From assembly GCF_012641465.1 (NCBI RefSeq), contig NZ_JABAIK010000009.1, positions 124,001 through 188,000 on the forward strand: 64,000 bases of DNA, in the 5' to 3' direction. The translations under genes and the position numbers were made by a program. Of the stretch, positions 26,981 to 36,952 are shown piece after piece. Source of the DNA: Vibrio agarilyticus (GTDB lineage: Bacteria; Pseudomonadota; Gammaproteobacteria; Enterobacterales; Vibrionaceae). The first letter of the stretch is position 1, and every line of letters starts with the position of its first letter. The notes under the pieces were generated by a model, which ran no database searches, was not told where the DNA came from, and was given only the letters and a program-made list of their open reading frames with translations.

Positions 26981-29461
26981 TTAGTTAATTTTGACGTAAG
27001 TTGGGCCATCAAAGCTGTTTACGGCAGGTGCTTTACCTTTAAATTTCTCGTAATCAACCAGACAAGTATACGCGCTACACGCTTGCGCCAACTCTGATGT
27101 ACCTATATCAAGCGTCACTGTATTGGGGTCGCCATACGTATCTATCGCGCCAATCTCCGAACCCGTTGGCCCATACCACGCCCCCTCTTGAATACGAATC
27201 ACCCCTTGAGGAAAGTCGTTTGACACTACGGCGCCGGCTATCAACTGTCCCCGATCATTGTACACACGGATCAAATCACCGGTTTTAATTCCTTTTGCTT
27301 TTGCATCGACTGGGTTGATATACGCAGGCTCGCGCCCTTGAACTGCATAAGTGGCTCGCAGCGCGGGGGATTCACACATCTGCGAGTGTAACCGACTGTT
27401 TGGGTGGCACGACTGCAACCAGAAAGGATGCGCTTTTGAGCCCGGTCCACCATGGGAACGTTCGGCCTTTTCAAACCACATTGGATGTTCTTGGCAGTGC
27501 GGATAGTTGTATGAGCCAATTTTCTTACTGCTGATCTCAATAAAGCCTGACGGAGTTCCCAGTGGATTAAGCTCGGGATCACGACGAAACGCTTGGTGGC
27601 GAACAAAGGTACTGCCCTCACCAAATGAGACATAGCCATCTTTCCAGAACGTCGCAAAATCAGGCATCTCAAATTTGCCTTTATTGGCCGCCGCGCATTC
27701 GTCATACAGTTTTTTCACCCACTGCATTTCCGTCATATCACGGGAGTATTCTTTATCGAGGCCAAAATGTTCTGTTAGCCCTTTAAAGATCTCAAAGTCG
27801 GTACGCGATTGAAAGAGAGGGTCTACGAGTTTATGCATAGCGAGGACGCCAGTGGCTGAATAGGCACCATAAAGGTCAATATCATTACGCTCAAATTGAG
27901 TACAGGCAGGTAAGACAATATCGGAAAAACGACAGGTTGCCGTCCATGCAAAATCAATGGTGACTGCCGTTTCAATATTGTAGTACGCCTTCTTCATCCG
28001 ATTGTGATCTTGATGGTGATGCCAAGGGTTATTGCCACTGATCACTACCATTTTAATGGGCGGTAATTTAACTTTGTTACCGTTGTAATTGATCTCTTTG
28101 CCCGGCTCTTCAATCGCTTCAATCCAACGTGCCACGGGAATCGTGCTTGAATAGCCTTTGAAATCCACATTGGTGTGAATGGGTGTCACGCCCGCATCAA
28201 CGTTGCGAGGAAAACCACCCGGTCCGGCAGCGCCTGTCACCGGTTCACCAATACCACTGTAATGGTGCGCGTAAGAAATGCCGCCCCCCGGCAGGCCAAT
28301 GCCACCAAGCATGCTGGCAATCACCGCCCCCATCCAATAAGGCTGCTCACCATGCTGCTGCCGCTGAATACACCAGCCAAACATAATTTGCGTGCGCTTG
28401 CTCGCCATCATTCGCGCAAAATCACGAATTTTATCCGCTGGAATGCCGCAAAGCGCTTCAGCCCATTCTGGTGTTTTCTCGACCTTATCTTTGGTCTTAC
28501 CCATCACATAATCGACAAAGCCCTCAAACCCTAAGCAGTAAACCTTGATGAACTCCTTATCGTAGAGATCTTCCTTATACAGGGTGTGGGCAATCCCAAG
28601 CATAAAGGGAACATCCGTTTGAGGGTTAATATACTGATGTTCACAATTGAGGTAATTTTGTGTTTTGGTCACAACAGGGTCGACCGAGATTACTCGAATT
28701 TTTTTCTCAGCAATTTTATCTTTGAGCTGCTCGAAATTGCCGTACACATCATGTGTGGGGCATTGCCAGCCCACTTGCGCATTTTTCACCGGATCGTTAG
28801 CCCAGAAAATGATCTGTTCTGCATGCTCTAACACGAGAGACCATGAGGTTTGCTGAGCGTATACTTCGGTGGAACCAAGGACGTAAGGCATAATGGTTTG
28901 CCCCGCGCCGGTGGAGTAATCACCAATTTTCTTAACAAAGGTGCCGTGCATGGCGAGTGCGCGCTGCATGTGCGTGGTACAACTGTGGAACTGCCCGGTT
29001 TGTCGCCAACCGGTTTGACCGGCGAGAAGGCCTGATGGGCCGTATGTCTTTTGTACTCGCTCAAGTTCGCTGTAAAACAGATCCAGTGCCTGCTCCCACG
29101 TGACACGAACAAAACGGTTATCTCCACGTGTGGTTTGCCACCCTTCGTTGCGCTTGAGCCAATCCAATCGCACCATGGGGTAACGTACCCGAGAAGGGTT
29201 ATATATCAGACCCTTAATCCCTTCTAGCATGTGCGTTGGATGCTTATCATGGGAAAATGGCACGACCTCAATCACTTCACCACCGCCCACTCGAGCGCGA
29301 AACGCACCCCAGTGTGAGCCCGTTGTGCGCCATGCGCCGTTGACAATTTCATCAGTGGCACTCTGCGCATTCGCCAGCGGCGCCAGTAGGCTTGGACCAA
29401 TAACAGCCGAAGCACTGGTGGTAAATAACCCTTTGAGGAAGGTGCGTCGAGTGATAGACAT
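26981..29461 (-). CDS. torA: Periplasmic TMAO reductase TorA (molybdoenzyme)
   Basis: An 826-residue molybdopterin enzyme of the DMSO reductase family that reduces trimethylamine N-oxide to trimethylamine as terminal electron acceptor. The N-terminus is a twin-arginine signal ([11 protein letters not shown]) ending near PLANAQ. The GDYSTGAGQ motif carries the serine that binds molybdenum in this family, followed by EVYAQQTSW. Later come [35 protein letters not shown] and the C-terminal HPLN-type cap region [11 protein letters not shown]. It follows torC by 20 bp in the torECA operon. No torD chaperone gene is downstream; an ERIC element and tRNA-Cys follow instead. Confidence 0.95.
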   Translation of the reverse strand: MSITRRTFLKGLFTTSASAVIGPSLLAPLANAQSATDEIVNGAWRTTGSHWGAFRARVGGGEVIEVVPFSHDKHPTHMLEGIKGLIYNPSRVRYPMVRLDWLKRNEGWQTTRGDNRFVRVTWEQALDLFYSELERVQKTYGPSGLLAGQTGWRQTGQFHSCTTHMQRALAMHGTFVKKIGDYSTGAGQTIMPYVLGSTEVYAQQTSWSLVLEHAEQIIFWANDPVKNAQVGWQCPTHDVYGNFEQLKDKIAEKKIRVISVDPVVTKTQNYLNCEHQYINPQTDVPFMLGIAHTLYKEDLYDKEFIKVYCLGFEGFVDYVMGKTKDKVEKTPEWAEALCGIPADKIRDFARMMASKRTQIMFGWCIQRQQHGEQPYWMGAVIASMLGGIGLPGGGISYAHHYSGIGEPVTGAAGPGGFPRNVDAGVTPIHTNVDFKGYSSTIPVARWIEAIEEPGKEINYNGNKVKLPPIKMVVISGNNPWHHHQDHNRMKKAYYNIETAVTIDFAWTATCRFSDIVLPACTQFERNDIDLYGAYSATGVLAMHKLVDPLFQSRTDFEIFKGLTEHFGLDKEYSRDMTEMQWVKKLYDECAAANKGKFEMPDFATFWKDGYVSFGEGSTFVRHQAFRRDPELNPLGTPSGFIEISSKKIGSYNYPHCQEHPMWFEKAERSHGGPGSKAHPFWLQSCHPNSRLHSQMCESPALRATYAVQGREPAYINPVDAKAKGIKTGDLIRVYNDRGQLIAGAVVSNDFPQGVIRIQEGAWYGPTGSEIGAIDTYGDPNTVTLDIGTSELAQACSAYTCLVDYEKFKGKAPAVNSFDGPTYVKIN

Positions 29462-29481
29462 ACGGCAAGTCCTCTAATCAG

Positions 29482-30660
29482 TTAATGGGCGACAAAGTCG
29501 CTTGAATGATACTGGAGATACTTCAGAACCAGCGTTTTGGTGTTGCGATCAAAGTTGACAAAACCCATCATGCCATCGAACATCCCAGGCCAAGTATTGG
29601 CATCAAAATGCGCCTCTTCTGGCTGGGTATGACACAGGCTACAGTTGGTGTTGTACGACTCTTTGGCTTGACGCCAAATAACGTCCACATCGTTAACGAA
29701 GTCTGCTTTCTTAACCCAGAGATCGACCTCCACTTTCTGCCACGTCAGCCCTGTTAACTCGTCATCTTTTTGCTCGCCAGTTACGATATGAGTATTGCTC
29801 TGTGCGACCTCTTTACTTAGAGAAGCTGACGGTATATTAAGGCCAAAATCGGCGTAAATAATTCGGCCATACCCTTTCATCTTGCGCCAACCTGAAATCG
29901 CAATTTGCACCGAGTCTTTACTTTCATCGATGATTTTGACGCCTGTTGCGGGATCAAGTGAACCAGCAGGCTGTTTTAAATCGTTATCTAGATAAAGATT
30001 AACGTACTGAATGGAATAAATTTCGTTGCCGCCATCGTAGTCGGTGCTCTCTGACGCCGTGACTAACTTGCCTTGAAAGCTGTTGTCGTTCGCCATCTGT
30101 TTCGGTAACGAGTGCGCGACGCCTTTGTGACAATCGATACAGCTCTGATTGGTCGAAGCGGCATGCATCATTTGCGCACGCGACGCGGGACGCATTTTGT
30201 CAAAATCCATGTTTTGATAGAGGTGACAATGCTTACACTCTTTTGAGCTATTGGCAGAAAAGCGTTCCCACTCGTTTTGAGCTAGCCTCAGGCGATTTGC
30301 ATCAAATTTTGCTGGCGTATCAATAATGCCAAACACAGCAGCGTACACCTCTTTTGAAGCCTGAATTTTACGAGCGATCTTGTCGGTCCAATTGTGCGGC
30401 ACGTGACAATCTGGACACGTGGCTCGAACGCCGCTGCGGTTTTTCCAGTGCACCGTTTTTTGAAGCTCGGGATATACAGTATCGCGCATGCTGTGACAGC
30501 TTATGCAGAACTGCTCTGTGTTGGTAACGGCAAGAACCGTGTTAAATCCGCCCCAGAAAATGACACCAGCGACAAAACCACCGAGGGTCAACGCCCCTAA
30601 ACTATAATGGACCGCGGGCTTTCGCAGTGTTCGCCAGATTCTCAAGATTAACTCTTTCAT
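29482..30660 (-). CDS. torC: Pentaheme c-type cytochrome TorC
   Basis: A 392-residue membrane-anchored cytochrome of the NapC/NirT/TorC family that passes electrons from the quinol pool to TorA. The N-terminus has one membrane anchor ([19 protein letters not shown]). Heme sites CISCH, CPDCH, CKHCH and CIDCH lie in the N-terminal NapC-like domain and a fifth, CSLCH, lies near the C-terminus in the extra domain typical of TorC. ATG 30660 follows AGAAGGGATC; the longer frame from 30738 is rejected since it would bury the anchor. Expected partners are torE upstream and torA downstream. Confidence 0.95.
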   Translation of the reverse strand: MKELILRIWRTLRKPAVHYSLGALTLGGFVAGVIFWGGFNTVLAVTNTEQFCISCHSMRDTVYPELQKTVHWKNRSGVRATCPDCHVPHNWTDKIARKIQASKEVYAAVFGIIDTPAKFDANRLRLAQNEWERFSANSSKECKHCHLYQNMDFDKMRPASRAQMMHAASTNQSCIDCHKGVAHSLPKQMANDNSFQGKLVTASESTDYDGGNEIYSIQYVNLYLDNDLKQPAGSLDPATGVKIIDESKDSVQIAISGWRKMKGYGRIIYADFGLNIPSASLSKEVAQSNTHIVTGEQKDDELTGLTWQKVEVDLWVKKADFVNDVDVIWRQAKESYNTNCSLCHTQPEEAHFDANTWPGMFDGMMGFVNFDRNTKTLVLKYLQYHSSDFVAH

Positions 30661-30809
30661 AATGGATCCCTTCTGCAATTGATCTGCACGCTGACACCAC
30701 ATTAAGTGTGCCAGGCGCGATTGCGTCTCAACCTGCACTCAATTTATGTTATCGCTTTTACCAAACTCTGAGGCCACAGCGCTCTTCAAGCGCACCCACT
30801 TGACGCGGC

Positions 30810-30986
30810 CTAGCCATGCCCCGGAGGACCAAACACAAACAGTTGCAACATCCAAACGATGAAGCCGTATCCACCAATTAAAATGACCGAGAGCAGTGGA
30901 AACAGCACCACCGCAATAGTGATAAAGGCGAGAGACTCATCGCTCTTTTCACGCTTTTCTTCAGCTGTTAAAGGTTGTTTCGACAT
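30810..30986 (-). CDS. torE: TorE/NapE-family small membrane protein
   Basis: A 58-residue protein. It begins MSKQPLTAEEKREKSDESLA, a charged cytosolic head, then one membrane helix (AFITIAVVLFPLLSVILIGG) and ends GYGFIVWMLQLFVFGPPGHG. GxYGFxVWxxQxxxGPPG is the hallmark of the NapE/TorE family. The frame runs ATG at 30984-30986 to TAG at 30810-30812. It starts the torECA operon, with torC 149 bp downstream. Its role is unknown but it always accompanies TorC or NapC electron-transfer genes, as here. Confidence 0.92.
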   Translation of the reverse strand: MSKQPLTAEEKREKSDESLAFITIAVVLFPLLSVILIGGYGFIVWMLQLFVFGPPGHG

Positions 30987-31406
30987 ATGCTTTGCTCCGC
31001 TATCTTAGCCCACACGCATTCATTGCTACGTAGTGGGAGCAGCTCTGTATCAAAAATTGTAGGTGGTCGAATCCAGTCTGCGTAAGGCGAAACGACAAAA
31101 TCATCAAAAGTGTCACTAATGAGAGGTGTTATACCCAAATAACTTAAAGACCCAATCAGGTAAATAGTAACCAAATCCTTTGAACTGATTGCGAGCAAGA
31201 ATCGCCATTCAACACAACAGATTTGTGACAGCGTCACCAAAAGCATTCTAAACACTCTCGGTTTACACTGTAAAGTGGTGATAACTTTATCACTAGCGAG
31301 CAAAAATACCGCATTCAAAACGCTATAAGTTGAAACAAATAATGCATATTTGTGTGTAACTTGTTACTGTTATGCCAATAAATTTTAGTGCGATGCTGAT
31401 ACATTA
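30987..31406. other. Divergent control region between torECA and the ABC operon
   Basis: 420 bp without a convincing gene. It holds an isolated ERIC/long-repeat end (TATACCCAAATAACTT near 31130), two palindromes listed separately at 31262-31293, and AT-rich promoter-like DNA before the ABC ATPase gene. I searched by eye for the E. coli TorR box (CTGTTCATAT) and saw no clear copy on either strand. Confidence 0.5.
31262..31293. promoter_or_regulatory. Two adjacent palindromes, candidate operators
   Basis: TTTACACTGTAAA (31262-31274) is a perfect palindrome about a central C. GTGATAACTTTATCAC (31278-31293) is a second, with 6-bp arms. They sit 115-145 bp before the ABC ATPase start and about 280 bp before torE. 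The binding protein is unknown. Confidence 0.45.
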
Positions 31407-32186
31407 ATGAGTAAAAAAACGATTGTGGAGTTTGCTTCTGTCAGCAAATGGTATGGAGAGTTTCAAGCCTTAGATCAGATCAACTTGCAGGTAGACGAAG
31501 GTGAGATTTTGGTAATTTGTGGCCCTTCAGGCTCAGGTAAATCCACTCTCATTCGTTGTATTAACCAGCTAGAATCGTATCAGCAGGGAAACCTTAGCCT
31601 ATTTAATCAACCAACCACCCCATCACGCGGGCTCTCCATTGGTCGATGGCGCAAAAATGGCGAGTCACACCATCATTCCTATCGTGGAAAAGTTGGCATG
31701 GTATTTCAGCACTTTCACTTGTTTCCTCACCTTACTGTGCTTGAGAACTTAACCCTTGCACCAATGCGAACCCTTGGTTTAAAACCACACGAAGCGAAGG
31801 AACGTGCTCTGCAATATTTACAACGGGTGCGTATAAGTGAACAAGCGGATAAATACCCCTCTCAATTGTCCGGTGGTCAGCAGCAACGCGTCGCGATTGC
31901 GCGCGCCTTATGCATGGAACCTGAGCTACTACTTTTTGATGAGCCAACGTCGGCGCTCGATCCTGAAATGATCAAAGAAGTGCTTGATGTCATGATTGAA
32001 TTAGCCAAAAGTGGCATTACCATGATTTGTGTTACCCATGAAATGGGCTTTGCTAAAAAAGTCGCGAGCCGTATGGTGTTTATGGATCAAGGTAGCATTG
32101 TTGAAGTCAATGAGCCTGAAGCATTTTTTAGTGCGCCGAGCCACCCTCGAACTCAAGCCTTTCTTGAGCAGATTTTAGGGCATTAA
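31407..32186 (+). CDS. Polar amino-acid ABC transporter, ATP-binding subunit
   Basis: A 259-residue ABC ATPase of the GlnQ/HisP type. It has Walker [15 protein letters not shown], the Q-loop [18 protein letters not shown], signature [19 protein letters not shown], Walker [16 protein letters not shown] and the H-loop [11 protein letters not shown], all expected for amino-acid importers. The region between Walker A and Q-loop is about 17 residues longer than in GlnQ ([18 protein letters not shown]). It is the first gene of a four-gene operon with two permeases and a binding protein, with 6 bp to the next gene. Confidence 0.95.
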   Translation: MSKKTIVEFASVSKWYGEFQALDQINLQVDEGEILVICGPSGSGKSTLIRCINQLESYQQGNLSLFNQPTTPSRGLSIGRWRKNGESHHHSYRGKVGMVFQHFHLFPHLTVLENLTLAPMRTLGLKPHEAKERALQYLQRVRISEQADKYPSQLSGGQQQRVAIARALCMEPELLLFDEPTSALDPEMIKEVLDVMIELAKSGITMICVTHEMGFAKKVASRMVFMDQGSIVEVNEPEAFFSAPSHPRTQAFLEQILGH

Positions 32187-32192
32187 ATCATT

Positions 32193-33044
32193 ATGCAAAC
32201 TGTGACTCGCCACTATAACCGTTTAGAACAAGGTACCCCATCACCCTGTCAAACGGCCTTACGTGTCATAAAGCCGATACTTCAAGCGCTATGCCAGATG
32301 ATTATCTTGATCGCCGCTCTGCTATTTTTGCTCGATAGCGGCGCTAAAAACATGGATTACCAGTGGCAATGGCAGCGTGTGAGCGACTATATCGCGTTTT
32401 ATGAAGAGGGCCGCTGGTGGCCTGCGGAATTGCTTCAAGGGCTTACGGTCACAATCAAACTGTCGATATTAAGCCTTGTTGCTACAATGGCAATTGGTCT
32501 GATAACGGCCCTATTACGTAGCTCATCCTCTCTGGTTGGCAGATTGCTGGCCTTTAGTTACATCACGCTGATACGTAACACTCCACTATTAGTGCAAGTC
32601 TATGTGCTCTATTTTATTCTTGGTCCGATGTTGGGCTTAGAACGATTTACGACCGCCGTAGTGGCACTGGCTCTATTTCAAGGTGCCTATACTGCTGAAG
32701 TCATTCGCTCTGGTCTCAACGCCATACCAAAAGGACAATTTGAAGCCGCACAAGCGCTAGGAATGAGCAAACCTTACGTCTACTGGGACGTTATCTTGCC
32801 TCAAATGCTAAGGCGAACCTTACCTGCCTTAACCAACGAAGCGGTCTCTTTAGTCAAAAACTCTTCCATTGTCTCTGTCATGGCAATATTCGACTTGACC
32901 ACCGAAGCACGCAATATTGTTGCAGAAACCGCCATGCCCTTTGAAATTTGGTTTACCGTGGCCGCGCTCTATCTGTGCTTAACGTTAACACTCTCTGGTG
33001 TCGCCGCATGGTTAGAGCATCGTTTCACACTGAAACATAATTAA
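32193..33044 (+). CDS. Polar amino-acid ABC transporter, permease 1
   Basis: A 283-residue HisM/GlnP-type permease. The N-terminal 80 residues are an extra region with one hydrophobic helix (MIILIAALLFLLDSGA), then LLQGLTVTIKLSILSLVATMAIGL begins the core, followed by YITLIRNTPLLVQVYVLYF and the EAA loop EAAQALGMSKPYVYWDVILPQ, which contacts the ATPase. The binding protein is the next gene, 45 bp on. The pair of permeases probably forms a heterodimer. Confidence 0.94.
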   Translation: MQTVTRHYNRLEQGTPSPCQTALRVIKPILQALCQMIILIAALLFLLDSGAKNMDYQWQWQRVSDYIAFYEEGRWWPAELLQGLTVTIKLSILSLVATMAIGLITALLRSSSSLVGRLLAFSYITLIRNTPLLVQVYVLYFILGPMLGLERFTTAVVALALFQGAYTAEVIRSGLNAIPKGQFEAAQALGMSKPYVYWDVILPQMLRRTLPALTNEAVSLVKNSSIVSVMAIFDLTTEARNIVAETAMPFEIWFTVAALYLCLTLTLSGVAAWLEHRFTLKHN

Positions 33045-33089
33045 AAACACAATCACAACAATACAAGCCTCAACAGAAGGAAAATCATA

Positions 33090-33926
33090 ATGAAATGGAC
33101 CCGTTACTTGGCAAGCATACTCACGAGCATAGCCACGAGCTTATCCATAGTGATCTCCAGTACCACGCTCGCTGCGGATAACAATGCTACCCCCAATATT
33201 GACCGAATCGAACAAAGAGGGACACTGCGTGTCGGTATGTCAACCTTCGTACCTTGGGCAATGCGTGACAAACAAGGTGAATTAATTGGTTTTGAAATTG
33301 ATGTGGCAAAACGCTTAGCAAAAGATGCTGGCTGGCAAGTTGAATTTGTACCAACAGCATGGGATGGCATCATTCCAGCGCTGCTTGCCGATAAGTTCGA
33401 CGTCATCATTGGTGGCATGTCAATCACACCAGAACGCGCTAAAAGCGTGCTGTTTACTCAGCCCTACTCTCATTCTGGCGTGCAAGTCGCTGCAAATCGT
33501 AAATTGGCTGAAGGTAAAGTGTCGCTCGCGGATTTCAATTCTCGTCGCATCAAAATTGCAGCTCGCCGCGGCGCGTTTACCGTTCAGGTAGCACGTGAGT
33601 CATTTCCCAAGGCGAAAATCTTGCAATTTGACGACGAAGCTCAAGCCTTCCAAGAAGTCATCAATGGCAATGCTCATGCGGTCATCGCCTCAAGCCCCAA
33701 ACCAGAGCATGAAAGCATCAAACACGATGACATTCTATTCCTCCCTTTTGATGAGCGGCTCGCTCAAGGCAATGAAGCATTTGCCGTTCGTCTCAAAGAT
33801 ACAGATAAAAAAGCCTTTTTTGATCGTTGGATCCTGGCACGCACAGAAGATGGTTGGCTAAAAGAACGCTATGAATACTGGTTTTCAACATTAGACTGGC
33901 AAAATGAAATTGCCACTGGTCAGTAA
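33090..33926 (+). CDS. Polar amino-acid ABC transporter, periplasmic binding protein
   Basis: A 278-residue family 3 solute-binding protein. Residues 1-29 form a Sec signal peptide (ILTSIATSLSIVISSTTLAA). The mature part starts with IDRIEQRGTLRVGMSTFVPWAMRD and has GFEIDVAKRLAKDAGW, then FDVIIGGMSITPERAK and QPYSHSGVQVA, the family 3 pattern. The normally acidic/basic pocket residues (RAK) fit an amino acid ligand, but the precise ligand is not visible. ATG at 33090 follows AAGGAAAATCATA. Confidence 0.95.
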   Translation: MKWTRYLASILTSIATSLSIVISSTTLAADNNATPNIDRIEQRGTLRVGMSTFVPWAMRDKQGELIGFEIDVAKRLAKDAGWQVEFVPTAWDGIIPALLADKFDVIIGGMSITPERAKSVLFTQPYSHSGVQVAANRKLAEGKVSLADFNSRRIKIAARRGAFTVQVARESFPKAKILQFDDEAQAFQEVINGNAHAVIASSPKPEHESIKHDDILFLPFDERLAQGNEAFAVRLKDTDKKAFFDRWILARTEDGWLKERYEYWFSTLDWQNEIATGQ

Positions 33927-33941
33927 GGGAACAAAGCACCA

Positions 33942-34859
33942 ATGAAAGACTCTTCAGCGCCACTGCCATCATCACAAGCAGCCTCAAAGAGCGGCTTCTT
34001 TCGACGCAAAGGGTGGCAACCGAACTGGCTTGATGGAATGTTACTTATGCTCATCATGATTGCTTGCGCATGGTTATACCAAAGAGCTCATATTGGTGTT
34101 GAATACAATTGGCGTTGGCAAGACGCACTGTCACTGCTGTTCACCCCACCTAGCCATGGCGGGGTGCCCTATTTTGTGCAAGGATTCATTGCCACAATGC
34201 GACTTTGCCTATGGGGATTGCTGCTAGCGATCATTGTTGGCTCATTAATGGGTTTGGCGCGCTGCGCTCGCTCACCTTGGCTCACCCACCCCGCACGAAT
34301 GTTTGTACTCGTGATGCGAAACATTCCGCCGCTGGTGTTTGTCTTTATATTCTATTTTTTCATTTCCAATCAGCTCATACCGCTACTTGGTCTAGAAAGT
34401 CTCCTGCGCGATACCAACGAGCCGATTTCATTTTGGCAAGAATGGCTATTTGGACCCAGTCGTTTATGGGAAAACCTTCTCTCGGGCGTGCTCTGCATTG
34501 GCTTACTCTCGGCCGCTTATATAGCGGAGGTGGTTCGCGCAGGCATCTCGGGAATAGATAAAGGGCAATGGGAGGCAGGTCATGCACTTGGATTGTCAAC
34601 TTGGGCGCAATATCGTTTCGTCATTGGTCCACAAGTACTCAAGGCCATTGCTCCAGCCTTTGCAGGCCAAACCATCGCGCTGGTGAAAGACAGCTCCATC
34701 GTTTCACTCATCTCAATTCAAGAGCTGACCTTTGTCGGAAGTGAAATAGCGAACTCTTCAGGCCTTATTTTTGAAATCTGGCTTATTATCGGAGGGGGTT
34801 ATCTGCTGCTTTGTTCACTGCTTTCGTTGTTATTTTCACGTATTAAACATATTCAGTAA
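33942..34859 (+). CDS. Polar amino-acid ABC transporter, permease 2
   Basis: A 305-residue second HisM/GlnP-type permease. An N-terminal extension of about 80 residues has one helix (LLMLIMIACAWLYQRAHIG), and the core starts FIATMRLCLWGLLLAIIVGSL, with VMRNIPPLVFVFIFYFFIS and the EAA loop EAGHALGLSTWAQYRFVIGPQ. It closes the operon 15 bp after the binding protein. Its sequence is 40 residues longer than a minimal permease owing to an inserted loop around FWQEWLFGPSRLWENL. Confidence 0.93.
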   Translation: MKDSSAPLPSSQAASKSGFFRRKGWQPNWLDGMLLMLIMIACAWLYQRAHIGVEYNWRWQDALSLLFTPPSHGGVPYFVQGFIATMRLCLWGLLLAIIVGSLMGLARCARSPWLTHPARMFVLVMRNIPPLVFVFIFYFFISNQLIPLLGLESLLRDTNEPISFWQEWLFGPSRLWENLLSGVLCIGLLSAAYIAEVVRAGISGIDKGQWEAGHALGLSTWAQYRFVIGPQVLKAIAPAFAGQTIALVKDSSIVSLISIQELTFVGSEIANSSGLIFEIWLIIGGGYLLLCSLLSLLFSRIKHIQ

Positions 34860-34892
34860 TAACCCAACAAAACTTATACCGAAAATGCTCAG

Positions 34893-34920
34893 CTAAAACG
34901 CGCTGGATATCGAGCGCGTT
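34893..34920 (-). terminator. Hairpin between the converging ABC operon and yceI
   Basis: AACGCGCT (34897-34904) pairs with AGCGCGTT (34913-34920). On the complement it is followed by TTTTAGC, so it fits the yceI transcript best. On the plus strand the 3' side is only ATACTT. Confidence 0.55.
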
Positions 34921-34960
34921 ATACTTATCAACTTATAATAAAGTAATTCTGCAACAAAAT

Positions 34961-35530
34961 TTATTGCTTTATCCCTTCCACGTGTAGTTCCATTTCAACG
35001 TAGCTCGAGTCACCAACAACGGGAATGTTAAAGTCGGCCAATTCCAAACGTGTTTGCCCCACAAATCCAGCGCGCTCTCCACCCCATGGGTCTTTGCCTG
35101 CACCAATCGTCATCGCGTCAATTGTGATAGGTTTCGTCACGCCATGAAGCGTAAGATCGCCGACGATATCAAATTTGCCATCGCCTTTATCGACAACCTT
35201 GGTGCTTTTGAATGTTGCCGTATCATATTTACTTGTATTGATAAAATCCCCACTGCGCAAATGCTTATCACGTTCTGCGTGGTTTGAGTCTAAGCTCGTG
35301 GTGTCGACTTCAACAAACACCGTCGATTGTTCAATTTGTTGAGGATCAAATTGAAAACGACCTTCAAAGTCATTAAAACGCCCTTTGATAAAACTGTAGC
35401 CCAAATGACTAACGGCAAAGTTGATGGATGCATGGGCACCTTTACTGTCGATAGTGTAATCTGCAGCCTGAGATCCCCAAGAAGCGCTCAAAACAAGTGC
35501 GAGTGCAGCGCCCTTAATTCCATTTTTCAT
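34961..35530 (-). CDS. YceI-family periplasmic lipid-binding protein
   Basis: A 189-residue lipocalin-like protein of the YceI family that binds polyprenoid lipids in the periplasm. The signal peptide is residues 1-22 (GAALALVLSASWGSQA). The mature part reads DYTIDSKGAHASINFAVSHLGY, then FKGRFNDFEGRFQFDPQQIE, FVEVDTTSLDSNHAERDKHLRSGDF, and GDLTLHGVTKPITIDA, which are the family's strand motifs. It overlaps the upstream cytochrome b561 gene by 4 bp (ATGA), so the two are translationally coupled, a standard pairing that suggests quinone or redox work. Confidence 0.95.
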   Translation of the reverse strand: MKNGIKGAALALVLSASWGSQAADYTIDSKGAHASINFAVSHLGYSFIKGRFNDFEGRFQFDPQQIEQSTVFVEVDTTSLDSNHAERDKHLRSGDFINTSKYDTATFKSTKVVDKGDGKFDIVGDLTLHGVTKPITIDAMTIGAGKDPWGGERAGFVGQTRLELADFNIPVVGDSSYVEMELHVEGIKQ

Positions 35531-36069
35531 TTCAATACTCCTGTCATTTTTCTTAAGGTATTATCTTTGTTGATGAAGTGATGTTTTAACGCGGCAAGCG
35601 CATGGAGGCTGGCAAGACCGATTAAGCTCCACGCGGCATAAAAGTGAATCGCACCTGCGATGTCCGACTGATTATCAAAGAGCTCACCAAGCGATGGCAC
35701 GCTAAACCAATTGAAGACCTGAATCGGTCTACCGTCTGATGTCGAAATGAGATAACCAGAAACGAACATTACCCCAAGCAAGAGATACATTAAGTGATGT
35801 GCACTGATTGCTAATCGCTTTTCAAATAATGCACCTTCTATCGCTGGGCTGGGTAACATCCATTTACACACTAGGCGCATAAGAGTCGCGATAGCGAGTA
35901 AAATACCGATTGAACGGTGCCAATTTGGCGCAATTTGATACCACTGGCTGTAATAAGAAAGATCCATCATCCACAGCCCTAGGCCAAAAAGAGAAAACAC
36001 CGCAAGGGCCGATAACCAATGAAGGCTTTTTGCGATACCGTGGTAATGGTGAGGGTTGTCTTGCTGCAT
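35527..36069 (-). CDS. Cytochrome b561 (partner of YceI)
   Basis: A 180-residue four-helix membrane cytochrome b561. Histidine residues for heme binding are HWLSALAVF, HRSIG, HHLMYLLLGV and HALAALKHHFI, spaced as in the bacterial family. Helices run about residues 15-37, 50-70, 86-110 and 145-165. It starts at the ATG near 36069 and its stop overlaps the start of yceI, so they form one operon. It probably passes electrons between quinol and periplasmic acceptors. A second paralogue lies at 43534-44076. Confidence 0.93.
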   Translation of the reverse strand: MQQDNPHHYHGIAKSLHWLSALAVFSLFGLGLWMMDLSYYSQWYQIAPNWHRSIGILLAIATLMRLVCKWMLPSPAIEGALFEKRLAISAHHLMYLLLGVMFVSGYLISTSDGRPIQVFNWFSVPSLGELFDNQSDIAGAIHFYAAWSLIGLASLHALAALKHHFINKDNTLRKMTGVLK

Positions 36070-36319
36070 AATTCACACAAATCCATACAAAGTTGTAACC
36101 ATTATTCCCCATTAGATTGACATTGTCGCCCCATTTACTTCAATCAACTTATTCAGAATTTTTGAACAAATTCACTACCCCACCTAAAACAGACCACAAA
36201 TTAGCACTTGGTCACGTTGCAACACTTTGCTTCACCAATTTTAAGCATTACGCCATTGCAAGTTTAGTGGAGGAGATACCATAATAAATCCAATAAGTTG
36301 TACCCTGTAGGACGACACT

Positions 36320-36952
36320 TTGCTTTTAGATCTCGTCAACCAAAGCATCCAAGAATTTCAAACCGATTGTAGCCAGCTTTGTGAAAAACATTATCCAACG
36401 GTGCACAATCAAGGGATTAGTGGACACCATTTAGCGTTGGCATATGCGCGCCGCCTGAAAACAACCTTGGAAAAGTTTGAATATCAAAGTCAGGTCGAAC
36501 CACTTGATACACTGGGCAACGCTGCCCATCCTGAACACTATAGAGTGAGTTCCCCCATTGGCACAGTGTGGGTTATCACCCATCATGTGGTCAGCGCTGG
36601 GCGAGCCTGTCGCGATAAGCTGATTCAAGCGATAAATGAGTGGCAAACTGAGTATGCTTTTGCAATACAACCCAATGATCTTCTATTACTGATTTCTGAT
36701 CATTGGATTGGCCGCAGCCGCGCCAGTCGCGAGCTTTTGTATTGGTGGATGGGTGAGTTGCCGTCACCACTGGGGAGTTATCAAGCACAAGGCATTTCAC
36801 TATACCCTTGTGAAACGCCGCTAAGCCAACGGTTAGAAGAGCGTTTTGCTATTACACCCTGCTTATTGAAATACGCACATCCGCTCAAGCGCAGTGGAGG
36901 CGAGGAAGCGGTAAAAAAATATCTGCATTTATACGCAGTGCTGCAGTGGTAG
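36320..36952 (+). CDS. Hypothetical protein (210 residues)
   Basis: I do not recognise this gene. It codes for a soluble protein with no signal peptide or membrane segment. The first 55 residues look helical with Cys at 18 and 22 (TDCSQLCEKHYP), followed by alternating strands: TVWVITHHVVSAG, LLLLISDHWIGRSRAS and then ELLYWWMG. There is no ATG nearby; the TTG at 36320 has TAGGA upstream and no other start is closer. The last stretch ends LHLYAVLQW. Codon use looks like its neighbours. It stands alone between the cytochrome b561 and EAL genes, so context gives no hint. Confidence 0.65.
   Translation: MLLDLVNQSIQEFQTDCSQLCEKHYPTVHNQGISGHHLALAYARRLKTTLEKFEYQSQVEPLDTLGNAAHPEHYRVSSPIGTVWVITHHVVSAGRACRDKLIQAINEWQTEYAFAIQPNDLLLLISDHWIGRSRASRELLYWWMGELPSPLGSYQAQGISLYPCETPLSQRLEERFAITPCLLKYAHPLKRSGGEEAVKKYLHLYAVLQW

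Noticed and set aside
30968-31318. 116-residue frame on the complement overlapping the torE start
   Set aside because: It overlaps torE in another frame, has no family features, and spans a region with repeat-end and promoter-like sequence.
30987-31406. Search for E. coli-type TorR boxes before torE
   Set aside because: No copy of CTGTTCATAT or its complement was seen in this gap.
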